A stretch of DNA of 64,000 bases, taken from contig CAVSPF010000003.1 of NCBI GenBank assembly GCA_963729995.1, forward strand, positions 682,001 through 746,000. Direction: 5' to 3'. The stretch's first letter is position 1. Each line of letters begins with the position of its first letter. Shown here one piece after another: positions 58,586 through 64,000 of this stretch. The notes beneath the pieces are model-generated. The model was not told the DNA's origin. It made no database searches and saw only the letters and a program-made list of their open reading frames with translations. Source of the stretch: VRUE01 sp963729995. Its GTDB lineage: Bacteria; Actinomycetota; Thermoleophilia; Solirubrobacterales; 70-9. A program made the position numbers and the translations under genes.

Positions 58586-59480
58586 GTGCTTGCAACCGTG
58601 CGGACATTCACGCTCGATGGCATCGCGGCGCGCCCGGTCCGGGTCGAGGTCGACGTCCACCGCGGCCTTCCGGCCTTTTCGGTCGTCGGCCTGCCCGACG
58701 CGGCCGTCAAGGAGGCGCGGGAGCGGGTGCGGGCGGCGCTTGTCAACTGTGGCTTCGACTTCCCGCTGCGGCGGATCGTCGCCAATCTGGCCCCCGCCAG
58801 CCTGCGCAAGGCGGGGCCGGGTCTGGACCTGCCGATTGCGGCCGCGCTGCTGACTGCCTCCGACCAGTTGCGCTGGGAGAAGCTGCCGCGCCTGGCGATG
58901 GTCGGAGAGCTGGCGCTGGATGGGTCCATCCGTCCCGTCCCGGGCGTGCTGGCGATTGCCGAGGCCGCACGCGAGCTCGGGGCCGAGGCGATCGTGGTGC
59001 CAGCCGAGAACGGCCCCGAGGCGGCGCTCGTCGGGGGGGTCGAGGTGCTCGCGCTCGAGGCCCTTGGACAGCTCCCCGGTCTGGCGGCGGGGGAGTGGAC
59101 GCCCGAGCAGCCGAAGCCGATGCGCCTACCGCTGGCACCGTCCCCTGGCGGGCCTGACCTGGCCGACCTGCGCGGCCAGGCGCATCTGCGCTACGCGTTG
59201 GAGGTCGCCGCCGCCGGCGGTCACAGCTTGCTGATGATCGGGCCGCCGGGGGCCGGCAAGTCGCTCGCGGCGAGCCGGCTGCCTTCGATCCTGCCGCCAC
59301 TGGCGCTCGAGGAGGCGCTGGAGGTGGCGCGGATAGCCAGCGCCTGCGGGCGCCTGAGCTCCAGCCCCGTCGCCGGCCGCCCATTTCGCGCTCCCCACCA
59401 CACGGTGAGCCCAGCGGGCCTGGTTGGCGGCGGCAACCCACCCAGCGCCGGCGAGGCGACGCAGGCCCACCGCAATGTCG
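58586..59480 (+). pseudogene. comM: comM (YifB, Mg-chelatase-like AAA+), interrupted
   Basis: N-terminal 300 residues of the branch-migration helicase used in natural transformation. VRTFTLDGIAARPVRVEVDV, FSVVGLPDAAVKEARERV, Walker A GPPGAGKS near 219-226 and PFRAPHHTVSPAGLVGGG are intact. Family members continue GE(I/A)(S/T)LAH-GVLFLDELPEF (Walker B). Here similarity ends after GEATQAHR(NV), at about 59473-59480, and the frame runs to 59656 through unrelated sequence. The rest of comM is not in the window. Confidence 0.85.
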
Positions 59481-59652
59481 CGCTAGGTCCCTTGGCTACA
59501 ACTGCCGAGTCCCGACCTGCGGCCGAATCGCCCCGCCAGGCTCCCCGTGCGCCCGCTGAGGACGCTACCGGCGCCCGCTCGGCGTCCTGCACCCCGGCGA
59601 CTCTGCGGCGCTCTCACGGCCTCTCAGCGCGCCGGCATCGGGGCGAGTCCCG

Positions 59653-60027
59653 ATGAGCGTAAGCCGCCGACAGCACCGACCGGGACTCCCTGACGAGCTG
59701 GCGGCGAAGGCTCGACGGTGTGAAGGAAAGCTCCGCCGGGAACGGCCCGGTAAGGCACAGCTCCGGGCGATCCGCAAAGCCGAGCGACAGTTTGGCCTCA
59801 AACCGCTCTGGGTGCGCAATGCCGCCGAGGCACGGGTCTATCGACGTCACTTGAGCAGGGAGCGAACGCGCCTGGCGGCCGAGCAGGAGCGCAAGCGGCA
59901 CCCCGACCAGTGGGGCTTGCCGGCGGCCAGCGTGCAGAAGTTTCAACTCCGCCAGCGGGGCATCGAGTTCGACCCCGAGCTGACGCGGCGCGAGGCACAC
60001 GACCTCCTCGAAGGGAGCCAGCCGTGA
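59653..60027 (+). CDS. Hypothetical basic protein of the element
   Basis: 124 residues, strongly basic and helical (RRCEGKLRRERPGKAQLRA, then SRERTRLAAEQERKRHPDQW), ending GIEFDPELTRREAHDLLEGS. ATG overlaps the stop of the chimeric comM frame; the stop overlaps the next gene by GTGA. No family recognised; the charge suggests nucleic-acid binding, which is a guess. Confidence 0.6.
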   Translation: MSVSRRQHRPGLPDELAAKARRCEGKLRRERPGKAQLRAIRKAERQFGLKPLWVRNAAEARVYRRHLSRERTRLAAEQERKRHPDQWGLPAASVQKFQLRQRGIEFDPELTRREAHDLLEGSQP

Positions 60028-60269
60028 CCGACCAGCTCACGCAACTCAACGACGACTTCACCGGCAAGACCTCGGCGGCGCCGACCGAGCCGCCGTATGA
60101 GCGATCGGTCACCTGCCGGCGTTGCGGGTCCGACCTGGCCGGCCGGCTCGAGCGTCGGTACGTGCGCCGGCCGACAACCTGGCCGTATGAGCCCCAGACG
60201 GTCGAAATCTACATCTGCCCTTGCCGCACCCGCCGCCGAGTCGAACGCGCGACCAAGGAGGCGAGCTGA
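60024..60269 (+). CDS. Hypothetical small zinc-ribbon-like protein
   Basis: 81 residues with CRRC and CPC cysteine groups about 40 residues apart (SVTCRRCGSDL and YICPCRTRRR), consistent with a single zinc site. GTG start overlaps the preceding gene; TGATG couples it to the next. Unknown function. Confidence 0.6.
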   Translation: MTDQLTQLNDDFTGKTSAAPTEPPYERSVTCRRCGSDLAGRLERRYVRRPTTWPYEPQTVEIYICPCRTRRRVERATKEAS

Positions 60270-60496
60270 TGGCGCGCCAGCCCCGTCGCCAGCCCCGTCG
60301 CTCACCTACGGCCAAGCAGCTCGACCGGCTCGCCTTCCTCACCCGCAAGCTGCGCCGGCTGTCGGGGATGAGCGACTACCAGCCCGGCTTGCCCGACACT
60401 CGCGAGGGAGCCCAGCGGTTGATCGCGAGGCTGGAACAGCGCCGCGACGAGCTTCAACCCGAACCCCCGGCGACGCTGCACGGGAAACCCACCTAA
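60269..60496 (+). CDS. Hypothetical small helical protein
   Basis: 75 residues, very basic N-terminus, then KQLDRLAFLTRKLRRLSG and TREGAQRLIARLEQRRDEL. The pattern resembles small phage and actinobacterial proteins of the DUF3072 type, in which a KQL-x-x-L helix is followed by a Thr-capped helix. That comparison is from memory and weak. Confidence 0.55.
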   Translation: MARQPRRQPRRSPTAKQLDRLAFLTRKLRRLSGMSDYQPGLPDTREGAQRLIARLEQRRDELQPEPPATLHGKPT

Positions 60497-61307
60497 GCAC
60501 GCGCAGTAGTCAGCCGCGCAGCCCGGTGGGGCCTCATAGCGCGGAGGGAACCCCGAACTCCCCCGATGGGGAGGGACGGCGGCGCCGGTCATGGCTTCAT
60601 GGGCAGGCCAGCGACGAACCCCGGTGACGCACCCTCGCTACCCAAGGCCCGGCGAGGAATTGCGCTGAGAGAAAAACTCAGATTGTCACCCGGCCCAGAC
60701 ACCGAATGGCGCATCCCGCATGGGCCTTTGGGTCAGCTATGCCCAAAACGGAGCGTCTCTCAGTGGGGGGCCTCATGGCCGGCCCCCCAAACCCCCTGGC
60801 CTAGGCCGCCACTGCGCGGCGACCGTGTGTCTAACAGACGACAAGCAGGTGGAAGTGGAAGTCTGGGAGGTCGTGCAGGGCGCCAGCGTGGGCGCGTCTC
60901 GAAGACGTCGACAGCACCATTCCCGACGCACTGAGTCAACTTTTCACCGGACCCGCGACCGCGCCCCAGGGCTTCCCCGCGAACGTCCGAGCTCCGACTC
61001 CCTACCTGCCGCTGTTTCAGAAGTACGCGTACGCCGATCCGCCGGGGACGTTGGAACCTTCAACCCGCATCGAGAGCCGGGTCGAGGATCGCCACACAAT
61101 CAGTGCGCAATGTAGGGAATTGTGTCGCCAATCTGCGAGCCTGACGGGGATGATTTCCACTCTGCGCGTTGACCGGTCGGCGTCCTTCTTTGGTGTGGCG
61201 CTGATCGGTCGCGCGCGGCTTGTTCCGGCGCCGGCCCTGAAACGTTCTGTCGGTCCTGCCCGCCGGACTAGAACCGCGCCCCCCAGCCTCGACCCGGAAG
61301 GATCGCG
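60497..61307 (+). other. 811-bp region without a confident gene
   Basis: It holds inverted repeats at 60665-60681, 60665-60672 with 60756-60763, 60727-60747 and a GC hairpin at about 60765-60788, so 60660-60790 may be a structured RNA. An open frame around 60835-61060 reads like protein (EDVDSTIPDALSQLF, TPYLPLFQKYAYADPPG) but lacks a start. Seven-base arms ACACAAT and ATTGTGT flank about 61092-61125. TTGACC at about 61169 could be a -35 box for the following gene. Confidence 0.4.
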
Positions 61308-62249
61308 ATGAAGCAGCCCGACCCCATCCTCGCCCACAAGTTGAAGCTGACCAGCCCGAAGTTCAAGAACTCGCTCGTCGGCTGGATTCGGCGTTTTGTC
61401 GAGGGCCTCCCGCGCGGCAGCAACGCCCGCCAGATCGAGGGAGAAAACTTCACGAAGAAATCGGCCGCGCTCGACGCCCTGGCCGGGTTCATTGGCGAGT
61501 TGCCGATCGAGGACCCCCGCCTTTTCGCGCTCGCCAAGGTGGCTGCCAACCAGCCCGACAAACCCGGCTGGAGCGGTCGCCAGGACTTCGAGCCGACCCT
61601 CAGCCAGCGGCGCCTCTTCTACCAGCAGGGCCTCGGCGCACCGATCGCCCCGGAGACGACGCTCATGCACCTCGTGCTCGCCGGCCTTCACGACACCCTC
61701 GCCGCCCACACGAGGGCTCGCCAGCAGCTCGAGAACGAGAGCAAGCAAGCCGACGTCGCCCGCACGGCAGCCGAGGCAAAGGTCGAGCCGCTGGCCGAAG
61801 TCGAGGCCGAGCGCACCCGCCTTACCGGCAAGCTCGACGCGGCCCAGCAGCAGATCGCGAAGCTCCAAGAGCGCGCCGTAGACCTCGAGGGATTCCTCGT
61901 CGCCAGCGGCGACAATGGCGCTGCGCGCCGTCAGAAGGTCGAGGGCCAGACGGGGATCTACCAGGCTCTCTCCCGCGAGTACGGCCTCGTCTACGAGATC
62001 GGCTACAACGACGCCGAGGGCAAGCAGCGCTGGCGCCGCCTTGACCCCGACGCCTCGATTGAGGCGGCCCGCCGGCTGCGCAGGCAGCTCGCCGGCCAGC
62101 CCCACGAGCCCGATCCCGCCGACGTCGACGGCAGTGGCGACGATGCTGCCGAGGACGTTCTGAGCGGCGACGCCGACCCAGCCGAGGCGTCGCAGGACGC
62201 CGGCGACCAAGAGACGACACCCGAGCCCGTTGCGGCCGGAGGGGAGTAG
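61308..62249 (+). CDS. Hypothetical coiled-coil protein of the element
   Basis: 313 residues. An N-terminal basic region (HKLKLTSPKFKNSLVGWIRR) leads into a coiled coil at about 140-205 (TAAEAKVEPLAEVEAERTRL, KLDAAQQQIAKLQERAVDLE) and then YEIGYNDAEGKQRWRRLDPD; the last 50 residues are acidic. GGAAGGA precedes the ATG. Length, coil and acidic tail would suit a phage structural or scaffold-type protein, but no family was recognised. Confidence 0.65.
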   Translation: MKQPDPILAHKLKLTSPKFKNSLVGWIRRFVEGLPRGSNARQIEGENFTKKSAALDALAGFIGELPIEDPRLFALAKVAANQPDKPGWSGRQDFEPTLSQRRLFYQQGLGAPIAPETTLMHLVLAGLHDTLAAHTRARQQLENESKQADVARTAAEAKVEPLAEVEAERTRLTGKLDAAQQQIAKLQERAVDLEGFLVASGDNGAARRQKVEGQTGIYQALSREYGLVYEIGYNDAEGKQRWRRLDPDASIEAARRLRRQLAGQPHEPDPADVDGSGDDAAEDVLSGDADPAEASQDAGDQETTPEPVAAGGE

Positions 62250-62252
62250 CCG

Positions 62253-62714
62253 ATGTTCACCGATGCAGCCGACCTGATCGACGCGATCGAAGGCAACCAA
62301 GGCGAGGAGGTGCAGCAGGAGGCGCTCGACTTCGCCGAGGAGGCTGGCTTGCTCGACCAGTGGCAGGCCGAAGCGGCCGAAGGCGACGACGACCAGTACA
62401 CCGCAGCGATGCTGGAGGAGTTCGCTCGCGTCGAGCAACAGATCGGCCGGCAGCTGACGCAGGGCGAGATCAACGGGATGTTGGCGACCCTCAGCACCGA
62501 AGACCTGAACCAGAACGTCGTGCCAGACTTCCATGCCGAGTTCGGCCAGCAGCTCTCCTCGGCCCGCAACCATGAGGACGGCAGGCTGCACCTGGGCGAA
62601 GAAGCGGCCCGGCGCACCTTTGAGGAGCAGGGTCGCGGCCCCGAGGGCCAGGATGCCGGCCCCCAGCCGCAGTTCCAACGGCCCGAGTACGACGACGACG
62701 TCCAAGGCGACTGA
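62253..62714 (+). CDS. Hypothetical acidic protein of the element
   Basis: 153 residues, very acidic, with a Gln/Glu-rich helical profile (EGNQGEEVQQEALDFAEEAG, VEQQIGRQLTQGEINGML). It starts 3 bp after the preceding gene and is followed within 1 bp by the next, so it belongs to one transcription unit. Unknown function; scaffold-like composition. Confidence 0.6.
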   Translation: MFTDAADLIDAIEGNQGEEVQQEALDFAEEAGLLDQWQAEAAEGDDDQYTAAMLEEFARVEQQIGRQLTQGEINGMLATLSTEDLNQNVVPDFHAEFGQQLSSARNHEDGRLHLGEEAARRTFEEQGRGPEGQDAGPQPQFQRPEYDDDVQGD

Positions 62715-62715
62715 C

Positions 62716-62997
62716 ATGCCGCAGCCGCTCGACGTTCCCCGCAACCCCGAGAAGGCCGTCACCCTCGACGCCCCGGTGCACCTGATCGAGGTGCAGATCG
62801 GCTCTCTCACCGCCACCGGCCGAGATGGGTACAAGGCCAAGGGCAAGGCCGGCAAGACGATCGCTGGCGCCAAGCTGCACGTGCCGATCACCCTGATCGC
62901 CACCGAGAGCCCCTGCCGGGTCCGCGTCGTCTACGACTCCGAGGCCGTCGCCTACGAGCGTCAGCGCGCCGCAGAGCGCAAGGCCGCGATCCACTAG
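62716..62997 (+). CDS. Small beta-rich protein, paralogue A
   Basis: 93 residues of alternating short strands with the C-terminal motif ESPCRVRVVYDSEAVAYE, closely matching TEPCRVRVVLDSEARVYE in the gene at 63412. Position in a row of small genes suggests a virion component such as a decoration or fibre-linked protein. This is inference from context. Confidence 0.6.
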   Translation: MPQPLDVPRNPEKAVTLDAPVHLIEVQIGSLTATGRDGYKAKGKAGKTIAGAKLHVPITLIATESPCRVRVVYDSEAVAYERQRAAERKAAIH

Positions 62998-63003
62998 GCC
63001 GGC

Positions 63004-63396
63004 ATGAACACGACCCTGCTCACATCCGAGGCCCGCGAAGCAACCGCGACCAGCGACCAGCAACGGGCCGCACAGGGAGAGGCCGGCGTCCTCTTGACCC
63101 TCGACGTCACCGCAGCCCCCAACACGGCCGAGACGCTGACCGTCTCAATCCAGGCCAAGGACCCCGCCAGCGGCAAGTGGGTGACGATCACCGCCTTTGC
63201 CGCAACCAAGAAGGGCGAAGAAATCCAGGCAGGCGCGACCCTGGCCTACACGCTCTACCCGGCCGCGGTCGAGACGACAGCAACCGCCGATCACGAAGTC
63301 CAGGCCCTTCCCCTGCCCCGAGTCTGGCGCGCGATCGTGACCCACTCCGCCGGTGGAAGCTGGACCTACAGCCTCGGCGCCTCACCGCTCAAGTAG
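63004..63396 (+). CDS. Phage structural-like beta protein
   Basis: 130 residues: LLTLDVTAAPNTAETLTVSI, QAKDPASGKWVTITAF and LPRVWRAIVTHSAGGSWTYS, ending SLGASPLK. This arrangement recalls small proteins found among structural genes of tailed actinobacteriophages, where a DPASGKW-type turn and a closing SxGASL strand are common. Assignment is by recollection of the pattern, not search. Confidence 0.55.
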   Translation: MNTTLLTSEAREATATSDQQRAAQGEAGVLLTLDVTAAPNTAETLTVSIQAKDPASGKWVTITAFAATKKGEEIQAGATLAYTLYPAAVETTATADHEVQALPLPRVWRAIVTHSAGGSWTYSLGASPLK

Positions 63397-63411
63397 GCCC
63401 CCGGTGAACAG

Positions 63412-63666
63412 GTGCCGCAGATCCTCGACCTGCACCGCGGCCACCCCGAGAGCTTCGACGGTGCCCCCATCGGTGCCCTGGCGGTAGAGCGAGGCGCGAT
63501 CACCGCCACCTACCCGGACGGCTACACCCTCGAAGCCACCGCGCCAGCGCGGATCGACGCCGAGGCATCCCCGCTCAGCCTCGAAGCCACTACGGAGCCC
63601 TGCCGCGTGCGAGTCGTCCTCGACAGCGAGGCGCGTGTCTACGAGCCGGGCGAGCAGCGGCGCTGA
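63412..63666 (+). CDS. Small beta-rich protein, paralogue B
   Basis: 84 residues from a GTG: ITATYPDGYTLEATAPARID and TEPCRVRVVLDSEARVYE. The C-terminal 18 residues align with paralogue A at 62716. Two copies flanking the virion-like gene suggest local duplication. Confidence 0.58.
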   Translation: MPQILDLHRGHPESFDGAPIGALAVERGAITATYPDGYTLEATAPARIDAEASPLSLEATTEPCRVRVVLDSEARVYEPGEQRR

Positions 63667-64000
63667 GTACACACGTCCGGCGGCTTACCTTCCGTAAGTG
63701 CTTACCAAGCGTAAGCGCGGCGAGCGGGAGGGGCGCGATCCCCGGCTACAGAGCGGTTCCCGGCGCTGTCGAGGGGTAGGCGGCGTGGGCTCTCTGCGTG
63801 GCGGCTTCCCCCACGCGCCATGCCTGGGGGGGCGCTCCGGCTCTACCCGCGCCCCAGCAAATGTGCGCGCGAGGGCCGAATCCGGGCCTCTCAGAGCCCG
63901 TCTGGCGCCCTCCCAGCGATCCCCGCGTGTGTTCGCACCCCCGCGCTCAGGCGTCGTCGCGTCTACCTGGCAGGGGCGACGCTCGCCCTCAGCTCGACGG
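63667..64000. other. 334-bp region with operator-like dyads, no gene seen
   Basis: Apart from the tandem dyads at 63684-63716 the stretch holds a 7-bp hairpin (63783-63789 with 63810-63816) and GC-rich sequence without a supported frame. No tRNA recognised. It may be an intergenic control region or the start of a gene beyond the window. Confidence 0.4.
63684..63716. promoter_or_regulatory. Two tandem CTTAC-N5-GTAAG dyads
   Basis: CTTAC at 63684-63688 with GTAAG at 63694-63698, then CTTAC at 63701-63705 with GTAAG at 63711-63715 (the second extended to GCTTAC/GTAAGC). Centres are 17 bp apart, so two repressor dimers would bind nearly two helical turns apart. The AT-rich half-sites stand out from about 70% GC surroundings. 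Confidence 0.6.

Larger units (their letters stand above)
59480..64000. mobile_element. Putative integrated phage-like element in comM (left part only)
   Basis: Everything from the comM breakpoint to the window end is unrelated to the housekeeping genes before it. It has small same-strand genes with no recognisable cellular role, a cluster with overlapping starts and stops, virion-like small beta proteins, a structured noncoding region and tandem operator-like dyads. No integrase or transposase is visible, and the right end lies outside the window. A chimeric contig join is the alternative explanation. Confidence 0.6.

Noticed and set aside
60566..60934. 122-residue open frame in the noncoding part of the element
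   Set aside because: Low-complexity, no ribosome binding site, and it crosses the hairpin-rich stretch.
61017..62903. 628-residue minus-strand open frame in the element
   Set aside because: It is antisense to three tightly spaced plus-strand genes with ribosome binding sites. Its Val/Leu/Gly-rich composition is typical of the antisense of acidic, high-GC genes.
1..64000. CRISPR arrays, tRNA and rRNA genes
   Set aside because: Looked for regularly spaced direct repeats, GGTTCGA-type T-loops and rRNA signatures; none convincing was found, though a computational scan could still find an isolated tRNA.

Overview
The window is high-GC, gene-dense bacterial chromosome. Gene content and order (scpA-scpB-rluB with aromatic genes; coaD, a SepIVA-like gene, DUF177, rpmF, plsX, acpP, rnc, smc, ftsY, ffh; Zn-ribbon L28 and L32; a WS/DGAT acyltransferase; Ku plus a stand-alone LigD polymerase) point to Actinomycetota, most likely class Thermoleophilia (Solirubrobacterales-like). 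That placement is inference from gene style only. Many genes share one start architecture: a TANNNT -10 box 6-12 nt before the start codon and no Shine-Dalgarno. This suggests widespread leaderless transcripts; genes inside operons overlap by 1-8 nt instead.

Layout: 0-5.7 kb ftsZ and the complete glycine cleavage system (gcvT, gcvH, gcvPA, gcvPB). 5.7-7.6 kb minus-strand NHEJ pair (ku, ligD polymerase). 7.7-9.1 kb FetAB-like exporter, with an IS481-type element inserted exactly at the fetB stop codon (9.14-10.2 kb). 10.2-11.9 kb DHA2-type MFS pump. 12-23.8 kb trpS, scpA, scpB, rluB, then aromatic amino-acid genes (aroH, hisC, aroF, tyrA, aroA), cmk, der and metK. 23.9-32.9 kb a reductase and a PH-domain protein (minus), priA, def-fmt-rsmB, a zinc ribbon, rpe and a K+ channel-like protein. 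32.9-35.3 kb flippase and glycosyltransferase (minus). 35.4-39.1 kb riboflavin operon ribD-ribE-ribBA-ribH. 39.1-58.4 kb rpmB, a FakA-like kinase, recG, rsmD, coaD, the division/lipid/ribosome block through smc, WS/DGAT, ftsY, ffh, rpsP, khpA, trmD, rplS, lepB, rnhB and yraN. At 58.6 kb comM begins but stops matching its family between Walker A and Walker B; from about 59.48 kb to the window end lies a different, phage-like segment of small unknown genes.

Three things stand out. (1) The window is peppered with palindromic elements, at intergenic sites and inside coding sequence: ribD carries two in frame, recG one, gcvPA ends in one, smc has one in its tail. Five of them share a 17-base core (TTRKKKWCSNATAKSGG) while their self-complementary arms differ, and two others share a second core. 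(2) The smc gene encodes an 814-residue protein with both ATPase head halves but no recognisable hinge, although scpA and scpB are present. (3) comM is interrupted by a putative mobile element whose visible cargo includes small beta-rich virion-like proteins, a paralogous pair of small genes, a structured noncoding stretch and tandem operator-like dyads.

No rRNA, tRNA or CRISPR array was recognised. All calls are from reading the sequence; no database search was possible.
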